Positions 1 to 6,137 are shown, counted from the stretch's first letter. The stretch is DNA of 8,793 nucleotides from Armatimonadota bacterium (GCA_013816225.1 JACDEQ010000076.1:1-8793); one strand, 5' to 3'. The notes: a model not told the origin generated them from the letters alone. Made by a program: numbers and translations.

Positions 1-137
1 GTGCTACTGTCCTTAAGCGACGTTGATGCTATCTCGCGTGGACCCAAGAGCGGATTGCTTAAAAATCACCTGTGGAGAACGAGGTCACGCCCACCCGGGC
101 CGGCCGCTTCAAATTGCACTCCCTTACGTTTCTGATT

Positions 138-151
138 CTAGGCGCGCCTAG
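138..151. repeat. 14-bp perfect palindrome at a stop codon
   Basis: CTAGGCGCGCCTAG is a perfect palindrome. Its right half contains the TAG stop of the minus-strand gene ending at 148. No T-run follows on either strand, so it does not look like a classical intrinsic terminator. It could be a protein-binding site or chance. Confidence 0.5.
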
Positions 152-825
152 CCTTCCCTAGCTCCGTGCTCGGATAAAGGCTTGAAACGAAGCGTCGTAA
201 ACTCCCGATGAAAGTCGCGTCGATCGCGCTCTTGCATTGCGACCGCGTGGCGATCTGGCCCTTCCACTTCGCCGCGTCCCTGAACCATATCCGTCATCGC
301 TTGCTGCGATTTCCACATTGAAAACGTTGCGACTGACCGCGGAAACCGTATTGCGGCCAACGCAAAGGACGACTCCGGATGGTCGCGAATCAATTCCTCG
401 ACCGGCTTTCCCCATCGAATAAACCGAGGTACCTCGGGAATCTTCAAACGGGCAAGAGTGAATGCCGCAACCGGAGCGAGCGGATCGTAATCCCCCGTAT
501 CCTCGGGAAGATCGGCGAATTCGCGGACAGAACCCCACCGCCTGAGAAAAGACATTCGTAAATGCCATCCCTTTGAAAAAACATTGCCGAGCGGAGTCCT
601 ATTAAGAAAATCGTCGATGGCTTCCTCGCTTTCCCAAGCGGCAAACATCATAAGGTTTCTCAGCTGAAGGCGGCCGGGTGAGAAAATCGGAGACCCGAGC
701 CGCATTGTCGTCATGCATTCGGCGTGTACTAGTCCCGGGACGGAAAGGGCTGTCGGAGGACTGAGTAGCGTGGCAATAGTCCTTACAACCGATGTTCGCG
801 CGATTCCAAATGTGAAAATCTTCAA
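148..825 (-). CDS. CrtA-like (spheroidene monooxygenase-like) protein
   Basis: A 225-residue protein resembling the spheroidene monooxygenase (CrtA) family, whose characterised members use O2 to oxidise carotenoids at C-2. The match covers the full length: an N-terminal strand (KIFTFG, residues 2-7), the Pro-Gly-Leu motif after the first helix (30-32), a mid-protein Trp in FAAWESEEA (61-69), the second ferredoxin-like half starting PVAAFTLARLKIPEVPRFIRW (118-138), and the C-terminal block FSMWKSQQAM (168-177) followed by FTTLRFKPL. Length is close to CrtA. The start is TTG at 825; it overlaps the upstream TGA by 4 bp (TTGA), which suggests coupled translation. No other carotenoid gene (crtI, crtB) is present and many non-phototrophs carry such homologues, so the substrate may not be spheroidene. 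Family assignment is from pattern memory; carotenoid activity is inferred. Confidence 0.72.
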   Translation of the reverse strand: MKIFTFGIARTSVVRTIATLLSPPTALSVPGLVHAECMTTMRLGSPIFSPGRLQLRNLMMFAAWESEEAIDDFLNRTPLGNVFSKGWHLRMSFLRRWGSVREFADLPEDTGDYDPLAPVAAFTLARLKIPEVPRFIRWGKPVEELIRDHPESSFALAAIRFPRSVATFSMWKSQQAMTDMVQGRGEVEGPDRHAVAMQERDRRDFHREFTTLRFKPLSEHGAREG

Positions 826-1676
826 TTGGTTGAACTTTGCCCGTTCCTTCTAATCTGATAGTGCATTTGGTACGCCTTGAACCTATACAGCGTGATCGAA
901 TGATCGGCTGCCAATTCAGCATTCCCGGAACCACAGACAGAGATTTGCTGCCGAAGAGCAGGGATGGATCGCTTCCAAAGATTTCCGCGCCGATCTTCAA
1001 CGAAAACGTAAAAGCCGGTGTCACGTACTTCGTCTGCCGCTGCAACCAATTGCAGTTCGCCTGCTGAACCTGGCCGTAGAGCAAAGACCACCGTCACGTT
1101 GCCTTGCGGCAGAGGGAAAACGGATTTCACGCCATTAACTCCCGAAGGTAGTTGGCAAGGCAGATACACGCCGTAGAAAACAACCTCGCCGGTCTCCTCT
1201 ATCGATCGGATCCAAATCGTGTAAACAACGCTTCCTTCGCCATCCACAAGTTGAATGATTTCGCTGCTGAAGTTCGATGTAACGTGCGGTCCTGCGGTCG
1301 GTAAGTTGAGCTGCTGAACCCTCCTGCCAAACAGTTTGGAGACAAGCCTTCCGAAGATGCCAAACCGAGGTTCCCATGAAGAGGTAGCTTCAAAAGTGTA
1401 GTCGATTGTATGTAGATAGAAGTCTGCGACCTCAGGGTTCACCGCGAGTCCCAACTCACAGATGTCAGCGTGTAATCCTGCTCCGGGCGTGTTCTTGCAA
1501 ATCGTCAAATGCTTCTCGGCGGCAAAGCGCTCAATGAAATCGCTGGACGTCTCGTCAGGTCTTCCGATGGGACCGAGCAGCCAGTCGTCACGTTCGGGGT
1601 CAACCTGTCGCCCCATGCAAATGTGCCAGCACTGAGCAAGCCAATCGAGAGGGTTCTGCGCTTTCGGGAAGGCCAT
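822..1676 (-). CDS. Conserved protein of unknown function, upstream partner of the CrtA-like gene
   Basis: A 284-residue protein if ATG at 1676 is used. The frame is open to 1874, but the extra 66 N-terminal residues are Arg/Ser rich and read like noncoding DNA. No signal peptide or clear membrane helix is visible. Distinct blocks are HADICELG (69-76), NPEVADFYLHTIDYTFE (80-96), a basic FGRLVSKLFGRRVQQLNLP (108-126), GEVVFYGVYLPCQLPSG (163-179), VFPLPQGNVTVVFALRP (186-202) and a C-terminal SITLYRFKAYQMHYQI (260-275). A similar order of blocks (xxFYxxT, Arg-rich RRxxQLN, PLPxGN) is recalled from uncharacterised bacterial proteins, but no named function. It precedes the CrtA-like gene and overlaps it by 4 bp, so both are probably one transcript. 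No convincing Shine-Dalgarno precedes 1676, so the start is uncertain. Confidence 0.7.
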   Translation of the reverse strand: MAFPKAQNPLDWLAQCWHICMGRQVDPERDDWLLGPIGRPDETSSDFIERFAAEKHLTICKNTPGAGLHADICELGLAVNPEVADFYLHTIDYTFEATSSWEPRFGIFGRLVSKLFGRRVQQLNLPTAGPHVTSNFSSEIIQLVDGEGSVVYTIWIRSIEETGEVVFYGVYLPCQLPSGVNGVKSVFPLPQGNVTVVFALRPGSAGELQLVAAADEVRDTGFYVFVEDRRGNLWKRSIPALRQQISVCGSGNAELAADHSITLYRFKAYQMHYQIRRNGQSSTN

Positions 1677-2255
1677 GACTAAAGTCGACCAGATAACCAG
1701 AATACCGAACCCAGACGTTCTCGCAGGTAGGTCGATCCGTATGCGCCTTGACAAGCGGTGTCGGGTGGCGGGGACTTGTGACGGGGCGCTTTCGAAACTC
1801 CGCGACTTGCTTCCCCAAGTCCCCGATGGCAGCCTACCGAACACTGGATGCACATGACAAACACGCACGCGCACAAGACGGATCGTGACTATGGTCGGTG
1901 CCGGCGTCTTCCTACCTTGAATGGACCTCTACGCCGATCATAGGGCCATAGTCTTAGCCTTCCCGTGTTGAGGCCGGGCGCAATCTCCACAGGATCGGGC
2001 GAATAGAGTGGCGCGAGAATTTCACTTGGACACAATAAAGCGGCAAGCGCATCGATAAACGCGCGTCATCTGCCTCGAAAAAGGCAGTTGCGTGCCTCTT
2101 TGACCGGCAGGGCAACCAATGCGCAAATAGCCACGTTGCGCGGCCGCAGCTCGCTAGCAACGCTATGATATTACTACCCCTGATTGTTCACAGTAAACAT
2201 TTTGACCTAGTGTTTTGTTTCGGTTGTCACGATCCGAAGGCCCCTTTTGCCTCGC
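1677..2255. other. Long gap with no convincing gene; holds the left inverted repeat
   Basis: No reading frame here looks coding. The first part is the promoter side of the minus-strand gene starting at 1676. 1952-2030 is the left arm of a long inverted repeat. At 2070-2100 there are two mutually exclusive small stems: CTGCCT/AGGCAG and then AGGCA/TGCCT, the latter followed by CTTT. 2160-2225 is AT-rich compared with its surroundings. Confidence 0.6.
1952..2000 (+). repeat. Left arm of 49-bp perfect inverted repeat
   Basis: The reverse complement of this 49-mer is identical to 2784-2832. The outer end begins TCTTAGCCTTCCCGTG and the inner end is AGGATCGGGC. Weaker similarity continues inward to about 2030, including the box TGGCGCGAGAATT, which pairs with AATTCTCGCGCCA near 2763-2775. 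Confidence 0.95.
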
Positions 2256-2525
2256 TTACTGGCTGATAGACTTGCCCCACAGACGGTCGAGCATCGCTTC
2301 GAGCGCGCGGTAGTCGCCTTGCATCGCGAGCTGGACTTGCTGCCGTATCGCTATCTCGAGGCGAGTCATAACCTTGGGTGGAGCCTTACCGACAGGCTCG
2401 TTCAGCAGCTTGCAGTACAGCTCGCGCGCCTGAGCCGCCCTAGCTACTGCCTCCGCGTTGCGTTGGCCAGCCATGTTGCGACGCGGATCGTGTCCTCGTT
2501 GGAAACCTTTGCCGCGCGGTTTCAT
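2256..2525 (-). CDS. Small DUF5681-type protein inside the inverted repeats
   Basis: An 89-residue protein from ATG at 2525. It starts with the family-like motif MKPRGKGFQRGHDPRRN (1-17; compare the FKPGxSGNPxGRPxG style of DUF5681), then an Ala/Arg helix (22-37), then LLNEPVGKAPPKVMTRLEIAIR (40-61) and the C-terminal block QLAMQGDYRALEAMLDRLWG (65-84), which matches the typical ALKGDxRALKxLLDxL ending. DUF5681 proteins are common near phage and transposon genes; a DNA-related role is often guessed but not shown. The frame is open to 2711, but the upstream residues look noncoding. The ATG overlaps the stop of a 13-codon ORF as ATGA. A nearly full-length domain suggests the gene is intact or only recently damaged. 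Confidence 0.6.
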   Translation of the reverse strand: MKPRGKGFQRGHDPRRNMAGQRNAEAVARAAQARELYCKLLNEPVGKAPPKVMTRLEIAIRQQVQLAMQGDYRALEAMLDRLWGKSISQ

Positions 2526-2563
2526 TTTTGCAGCATTTCTGCTAACGGTCTGTTCGTCGCCAT
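2522..2563 (-). CDS. Possible 13-codon leader or frameshifted N-terminus of the DUF5681 gene
   Basis: ATG at 2563 opens MATNRPLAEMLQK, then TGA at 2524-2522, in the sequence CTGCAAAAATGAAACCG. The TGA overlaps the ATG of the DUF5681 gene. The peptide reads like a natural N-terminus. A one-base backward slip on the run of five A would fuse it to MKPRG in the next frame. It may therefore be the true start separated by an indel, a translationally coupled leader, or a frameshift product. Confidence 0.35.
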   Translation of the reverse strand: MATNRPLAEMLQK

Positions 2564-2686
2564 GTTCTGTCCGAACGTTGGGCGTCTGGGGTCGGCACTG
2601 CCGTGACCTGTGTCCGACGCCTAATCGGTTACCCTTATACCATACGGCGCCGCATATCTGAGCGGTCCGCGCGGAAGAAGCTGCAC

Positions 2687-2715
2687 GGTATAAAAAGGGG
2701 CGAACGGTCACACAA
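2687..2715 (-). promoter_or_regulatory. Candidate promoter for the DUF5681 gene
   Basis: On the minus strand TTGTGT (2715-2710) and TATACC (2692-2687) are separated by 17 bp. The match to sigma70 consensus is partial (3/6 and 4/6). It would give a leader of about 115 nt before the MATNRP start and lies inside the inverted repeats, so the unit could carry its own promoter. Confidence 0.25.
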
Positions 2716-2783
2716 CGGGTGGGCCCCTCTTCTGCCTCCCGTAGTTCTTGCCGTAAGTGGGGAATTCTCGCGCCAGCTTATGT

Positions 2784-2832
2784 GCCCGATCCTGTGGAGA
2801 TTGCGCCCGGCCTCAACACGGGAAGGCTAAGA
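2784..2832 (-). repeat. Right arm of 49-bp perfect inverted repeat
   Basis: It is identical to the reverse complement of 1952-2000. Imperfect similarity extends inward to about 2751 through AAGTGGGGAATTCTCGCGCCA. The outer end falls 50 bp before the GTG start of the next plus-strand gene, so it may form part of that gene's upstream region. Confidence 0.95.
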
Positions 2833-2882
2833 GAACGGCGTGGCGGAATAGCGCTCGTCGAGGCTAAGCTGATCGAAAGATC

Positions 2883-3605
2883 GTGCGCATCATTTCCCAG
2901 TTTCACGACTACTACGATTCCGCGCAAGGGTTTGGGCAAGATCCGAACCTGATTTATAGGCGCACGACTGAAGTCGTCGATCTTGTGGAGTGGAAATGGG
3001 ATCGTCACGTCTCCGAAATTTTTGAGAGCCAACCTTACCATTACAAATTCAATGCCAGGTTGGCCGTAATCGGGTTCTGCGGGCGAATGTACTCTGTCTG
3101 GATTGGGCGGGAGGTGCAACTGGATGCAGAAAGCTTCGGAAGCCACACCCACGAACAACTCCCCATGTCCCATGAGCAAGTAGTAGAGCAGTTCGAGCTA
3201 TGCGGCTATGGACCTGAGAGATACAAGAATGCTCGCGTCGCCCTCGCGCGGCACGAGGGTGCGACAATCGGGCTCGATGCATACATCGAACTTGGATGTC
3301 CCGTCTTCTTGGCGTTTGCTCCGCGCGTCCACTGGAGGAGCAAGGAGGTGGTGGTCGTCAAGAATCCCAGGTTGGCCACGTTGGGGTTCATGAAGACCGT
3401 CGAGCCATTCACTGCCTTCCAGGAGATTGCGATGTTTATCGGCTCGATGCTTGCGCCCGAGGACCACGCGCCGAGAACGGTGGGTGGCGACCCGGTGATC
3501 GCAGAGCAAAATGGCTTCGACAAATGGAGCTTCAGAACGATGGCGCCAGGTCAAAAGAAGCTGAACCGAAAGGCAAACAAGGCTCGGAAGAGACCCGATG
3601 CCTGA
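2883..3605 (+). CDS. Conserved uncharacterised protein (FHDYYD ... GFDKWSFR type)
   Basis: 240 residues from GTG at 2883; an in-frame TAA at 2865-2867 leaves no other usual start. The N-terminus RIISQFHDYYDSAQGFGQD (2-20), the central IGFCGRMY (63-70), the block VVVKNPRLATLGFMKTVEPFTAFQEIAMFIGSML (156-190) and GGDPVIAEQNGFDKWSFR (201-218) form a pattern I recall from a widespread family of hypothetical proteins in bacteria and phages, with no assigned function. The C-terminus (residues 224-240) is a Lys/Arg-rich tail. No signal peptide or membrane segment is seen, so it is probably cytoplasmic. GAAAG lies only 3 nt before GTG, so the ribosome site is poor. It sits between an inverted-repeat unit and integrase remnants, which fits a phage-linked accessory gene. 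Confidence 0.8.
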   Translation: MRIISQFHDYYDSAQGFGQDPNLIYRRTTEVVDLVEWKWDRHVSEIFESQPYHYKFNARLAVIGFCGRMYSVWIGREVQLDAESFGSHTHEQLPMSHEQVVEQFELCGYGPERYKNARVALARHEGATIGLDAYIELGCPVFLAFAPRVHWRSKEVVVVKNPRLATLGFMKTVEPFTAFQEIAMFIGSMLAPEDHAPRTVGGDPVIAEQNGFDKWSFRTMAPGQKKLNRKANKARKRPDA

Positions 3606-3691
3606 GGAGCCGGCCAAGCTAACGCCCTCCGCGCTACCGGGGAGCATATTAGGGATGCGATGATGGCTACCGGGCGTTGAAGAAGACCTCT

Positions 3692-3795
3692 TCTACCGTA
3701 GCCTCTCTCATGGTCGCCGGCGGTGTAGACCTGCATCAGGTAAAAGAACAGTTGGGCACTCGCAGATCAGCTTGACCGCGAACCTCTACGCCCAC
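3692..3795 (+). pseudogene. Tyrosine recombinase (phage integrase) C-terminal remnant 1, frameshifted
   Basis: The frame beginning at 3692 gives ASLMVAGGVDLHQVKEQLG; after one missing base near 3757 the next frame gives SQISLTANLYAH. Together this is the end of an integrase catalytic domain: the LGHS box, with its His lost to the deletion, and the Tyr nucleophile at 3787-3789. The upstream HxxR region and the rest of the protein are absent, so it is non-functional. It runs straight into a second, different integrase end. Confidence 0.75.
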
Positions 3796-3944
3796 TGCTC
3801 GTGCAAGGCGTTCACCCGCGCGTCGTCATGGATATCCTGGGTCACTCCCAGATTTCACTCACAATGGACACCTATTCGCATGTCATGGGCGAAAGCAAAC
3901 GGGAGGCGGCCGATGCAATGGCTGCGCTGCTTGCGGGGTCCTGA
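3795..3944 (+). pseudogene. Tyrosine recombinase C-terminal remnant 2
   Basis: The frame 3795-3944 reads LLVQGVHPRVVMDILGHSQISLTMDTYSHVMG followed by ESKREAADAMAALLAGS and TGA. It holds the LGHS box (His at 3843-3845) and the nucleophile Tyr at 3873-3875, and ends naturally for a phage-type integrase. The core-binding domain and the first catalytic Arg are missing. Its DNA differs clearly from remnant 1 although the LGHSQISLT peptide is the same, so this is not a recent tandem duplication but a join between two related integrases. Confidence 0.8.
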
Positions 3945-3987
3945 TCCCAGCTGAAAAGAAGGCGGCACGACAGATGAGCAAAAGGCT

Positions 3988-4131
3988 ATGACAACTCGAA
4001 CCGCATCGATCGCGGTCGTGTTCTTTTGCGCCATGGGAGCGGCACGACTGTACGGCTTGGGCTCGCAACCCTGTTTGTCGTTTACGGGTGCGGCCCAGCC
4101 TCCGCCTCGTGTACTGCGTGGGGTCCAGTAA
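3988..4131 (+). CDS. Possible 47-residue exported peptide
   Basis: ATG at 3988 with AAAAGG two nt upstream opens a 47-aa frame ending TAA at 4131. Residues 1-19 (MTTRTASIAVVFFCAMGAA) look like a short signal sequence, and the rest is Pro/Gly/Arg rich. I recognise no family. Its N-terminus faintly recalls that of the exported protein at 4470 (a short hydrophobic run, then MGAA). It may also be decayed DNA. Confidence 0.25.
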   Translation: MTTRTASIAVVFFCAMGAARLYGLGSQPCLSFTGAAQPPPRVLRGVQ

Positions 4132-4154
4132 GACTTAGTGCCTCTGCAGCCCAA

Positions 4155-4160
4155 TATAAT
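4155..4160 (+). promoter_or_regulatory. Consensus -10 box before the 76-aa membrane protein
   Basis: A perfect TATAAT lies 20 nt before the ATG at 4181. The hexamer 17 bp upstream (GACTTA) is a poor -35. Transcription starting near 4167 would give a short leader containing AGAAG. Confidence 0.4.
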
Positions 4161-4180
4161 TGCAAGTTAGGCAGAAGAAA

Positions 4181-4411
4181 ATGAGAATTCGGCGATTTGG
4201 CGCTCTCATCGGAGGGCTTGTACTAGCTCTTTTTGGCGTCGCCGGTTTGGTGGGACTTTCAAGCTCGCTTTCTCAGTTGAGTACAGCAAATCCGAAGCTT
4301 CCGTTTTCCGTTGCATTGGGTCAGCTTGTTCCAGACTTGATTCTGCTTCTGTGCTGGCCCGCAGCCATTGGGTTGCTTCTTTCCTGGAGGAGAAAACGAA
4401 AGCTGCACTGA
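4181..4411 (+). CDS. Small two-helix inner membrane protein
   Basis: 76 residues from ATG at 4181; AGAAG ends 3-4 nt upstream. An in-frame TTG at 4160 would add 7 residues but has no ribosome site. The N-terminus is basic (MRIRR), followed by hydrophobic helix 1 (about residues 7-29, GALIGGLVLALFGVAGLVGL), a polar loop (SQLSTANPKLPFS) and helix 2 (about 47-69, LVPDLILLLCWPAAIGLLLS), and a strongly basic tail WRRKRKLH. The charge pattern puts both ends in the cytoplasm. Family unknown. Confidence 0.6.
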   Translation: MRIRRFGALIGGLVLALFGVAGLVGLSSSLSQLSTANPKLPFSVALGQLVPDLILLLCWPAAIGLLLSWRRKRKLH

Positions 4412-4432
4412 TTCGGTGTTGTCGCCCATTCC

Positions 4433-4461
4433 TTCACCTTCCCGGCGGCTGTTGCCATAAT
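4433..4461 (+). promoter_or_regulatory. Candidate promoter giving a leaderless mRNA for the gene at 4470
   Basis: TTCACC (4433-4438), a 17-bp spacer, and CATAAT (4456-4461) fit sigma70 at 4/6 and 5/6. Only 8 nt separate the -10 box from the ATG at 4470, so transcription would begin at or next to the start codon. No Shine-Dalgarno fits in that space. Confidence 0.4.
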
Positions 4462-4469
4462 CTGAGCTG

Positions 4470-5681
4470 ATGGGCAAGATCTTCGCGATCGTCTTCGCTA
4501 TGGGGGCTGCCCAGCCTCAGCAGCCGGACCTCCATTGGGTTGCCACCGTAGACGGAATGGGCATCTCCCTCGTCCACGTTGGCAACCTCATGCAGCGCGC
4601 GAAGATTCCCGCACTCATCATGGGTTCGCGTTCATACGGCGTAAGTGTCGAACGCTCTGATCTAGAGCGCGCCATCATTGTAATAAGGAAGGATGCCAAG
4701 GTTAGGCCGTACCACTATATTGAGGCGAGGGGCGTGAAGTCGGTTGGACTTCCTGACGAAAAAACCTGGAAGGTCCATACGCTCAATGTTGCTTGGGATG
4801 AGCTAGCTAATTCTGCCGCACTAAAGGCCGACGCGAACTTATACGCCTTAGCGAAGAATGGCTTGCGCCAGGCGCGAACTTATTGGCGCAAAGAAAAACG
4901 GAAACCGTACGTACAACGGGTCAGCGCATTCGATATGGAATACCTTGCCGACGATATGAAGTTCCGCCACGGGTACGTTGCGGTGGTCTACGTTTCTCTT
5001 AGAGGATGGGCGGACGTGACAGGTGAGTTCCATATGTGGGCGTGGGATCACGGCGGCCGAGTTCAGACGCGATGGGCTTCTATCGAGGTGCCCAATCCTT
5101 GGAGGATTCGCGGCCTTCAATTAGCTCTATGTTCATCGTCCCGTGAGTCGAAACGGTACCCGTACTCGTTGGAGCATTCCGTCCGCAACATAACTAACTT
5201 CGAGACCACCGGGGAGCCATTGCGTCATCGTTCCATTGCTCGTCCCTGCCCGCTCGTGTATTTTTCTCCTGTGTCCCTTCAAGTCGAGAAGCCACAACTC
5301 CACTTTTTCCTTTCCTCGTCCACCCTGCTGAGTTTCGCAAAGGAACAGCTCGTTCCCCTGATTAAAAACGGAGCTCATCAATCGCGCACCTCGCCCGAAG
5401 TCGACGCTGAATTCTCGTTTTGCTCCATTTTTGTGCCAAATGAGAATTCTCCTGGGCGTCTCGGTACCCGCAAGATGGTAACTCTGCATCAAAGAATTAT
5501 CCGAGAGCACCACAGGGTTGAAGCCCCTCACGTTCAGCCTGGGTCGTTTGGAATCGGGGATCGAGCCGGTCCATCGAACAGTCCGCCGCCAAGGCTCCTT
5601 CAACGTGCGAACGTAGACGGCGCCCGTATCAAGCTCATCTCCGATAGCACTCTCGCACGTACTTTCAAGAACACCGGATGA
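4470..5681 (+). CDS. Exported protein of unknown function with a probable lost stop
   Basis: The frame is 403 codons, but only the first ~215-221 look coding. Residues 1-15 (MGKIFAIVFAMGAAQ) are a short signal sequence. The mature part runs PDLHWVATVDGMGISLVHVG (19-38), then mixed alpha/beta sequence to HMWAWDHGGRVQTRWASIEVP (188-208). From about residue 222 the frame lies antisense to the gene at 5133-6131 and turns Ser/Pro/His/Arg rich, typical of a shadow frame. In the -1 frame a stop occurs at 5143-5145 after SLEDSRPSISSMFIVP, which would give a normal ~225-residue protein overlapping its convergent neighbour by only 13 bp. A small indel near 5060-5100 is therefore suspected. Family not recognised. 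Confidence 0.5.
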   Translation: MGKIFAIVFAMGAAQPQQPDLHWVATVDGMGISLVHVGNLMQRAKIPALIMGSRSYGVSVERSDLERAIIVIRKDAKVRPYHYIEARGVKSVGLPDEKTWKVHTLNVAWDELANSAALKADANLYALAKNGLRQARTYWRKEKRKPYVQRVSAFDMEYLADDMKFRHGYVAVVYVSLRGWADVTGEFHMWAWDHGGRVQTRWASIEVPNPWRIRGLQLALCSSSRESKRYPYSLEHSVRNITNFETTGEPLRHRSIARPCPLVYFSPVSLQVEKPQLHFFLSSSTLLSFAKEQLVPLIKNGAHQSRTSPEVDAEFSFCSIFVPNENSPGRLGTRKMVTLHQRIIREHHRVEAPHVQPGSFGIGDRAGPSNSPPPRLLQRANVDGARIKLISDSTLARTFKNTG

Positions 5682-6131
5682 ATCGCGGAGCCACTGAACG
5701 TAGCTACGCGCGCTTGCCGGCAAAATTGGATCTCGATGCATCGCCAGCCAACTCTGTCCTTGACGAAGCCGAGGCCACTCGCGAATCATTCCGTCCTTCA
5801 GAAGGTCCCACAGGACGACCATGTGCCTGTCGCCGGTCAAGCCAAGCCAAATCAGGTATTTACCATTCGGCGAAGGAATGAGCCACCGCCCGCAATTTCT
5901 AGCTGCGAACTCCCTTGCAAGATTCGGCAGCCCGGATACGCGCTGGGACCGGGTGTCATAAGTATAGAGCTCGTCACCGAAGTTTGGGTTCCAAATGACG
6001 ACCTTGGACTGGTCGACCCAGAAATACCAATGAGCCCCTCCCGGCATCGGCGCCGGATCGTCGGACAATTCGGGCCCACCGAGACATACGGACGCCGAGA
6101 GCGCCGCGGCCGCTGGGAACCAACGCTTCAT
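5133..6131 (-). CDS. Exported beta-propeller-like protein
   Basis: 332 residues from ATG at 6131. Residues 1-18 (MKRWFPAAAALSASVCLG) form a signal peptide; the Cys at 16 is not in a good lipobox. The mature protein has repeating strand-turn blocks like WD40/TolB-type propellers: KVVIWNPNFGDELYTYDTRS (43-62), LIPSPNGKYLIWLG (84-97), MVVLWDLLKDG (104-114), ILIWHKNGAKREFSV (229-243), VELWLLDLKGHRRKI (277-291) and a last blade WLPGGLEVSYVADGMLQRVRV (305-325). Such proteins act in the periplasm or at the surface as binding scaffolds; the partner is unknown. The C-terminus looks natural and the overlapping plus-strand frame is not believed past 5145. The gene stands alone, convergent with 4470, and an IS3 remnant begins about 155 bp upstream. 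Confidence 0.75.
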   Translation of the reverse strand: MKRWFPAAAALSASVCLGGPELSDDPAPMPGGAHWYFWVDQSKVVIWNPNFGDELYTYDTRSQRVSGLPNLAREFAARNCGRWLIPSPNGKYLIWLGLTGDRHMVVLWDLLKDGMIREWPRLRQGQSWLAMHRDPILPASARSYVQWLRDSSGVLESTCESAIGDELDTGAVYVRTLKEPWRRTVRWTGSIPDSKRPRLNVRGFNPVVLSDNSLMQSYHLAGTETPRRILIWHKNGAKREFSVDFGRGARLMSSVFNQGNELFLCETQQGGRGKEKVELWLLDLKGHRRKIHERAGTSNGTMTQWLPGGLEVSYVADGMLQRVRVPFRLTGR

Positions 6132-6137
6132 GGCCGC

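Larger units (their letters stand above)
1952..2832. mobile_element. Candidate non-autonomous inverted-repeat element carrying a DUF5681-type gene
   Basis: Two 49-bp perfect inverted repeats, with weaker similarity reaching about 80 bp, bound 881 bp that hold one recognisable gene on the minus strand and no transposase or recombinase. The extension has a GTGGGGAATTCTCGCGCCA box recalling the multiple terminal boxes of IS21-family elements, but that is a loose resemblance. No matching target duplication is seen outside the repeats: flanks are CCATAG on the left and GAACGG on the right. It may be a MITE-like element, two oppositely oriented ends of a lost IS, or a cassette mobilised by a transposase elsewhere. 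Confidence 0.5.

Noticed and set aside
69..78. CCTGTGGAGA also found in the inverted-repeat arm near 2791
   Set aside because: A 10-bp match with no continuing similarity is expected by chance and does not indicate a third repeat copy.
1..135. Open plus-strand frame from the window edge to TGA near 135
   Set aside because: It could be the end of a gene starting outside, but the residues (Arg/Pro/Ser rich) match nothing I recognise and the stretch is too short to judge.
1954..2160. Minus-strand frame ending PILWRLRPASTREG, and the same ending in a plus-strand frame at 2603-2830
   Set aside because: The shared peptide is only the translation of the inverted repeat read from both sides; the rest of each frame shows no coding character.
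3622..3677. AACGCCC ... GGGCGTT and GCTACCGGG repeats before the integrase remnants, considered as att sites
   Set aside because: They are only 7-9 bp, have no distant partner copy in the window and no tRNA nearby.
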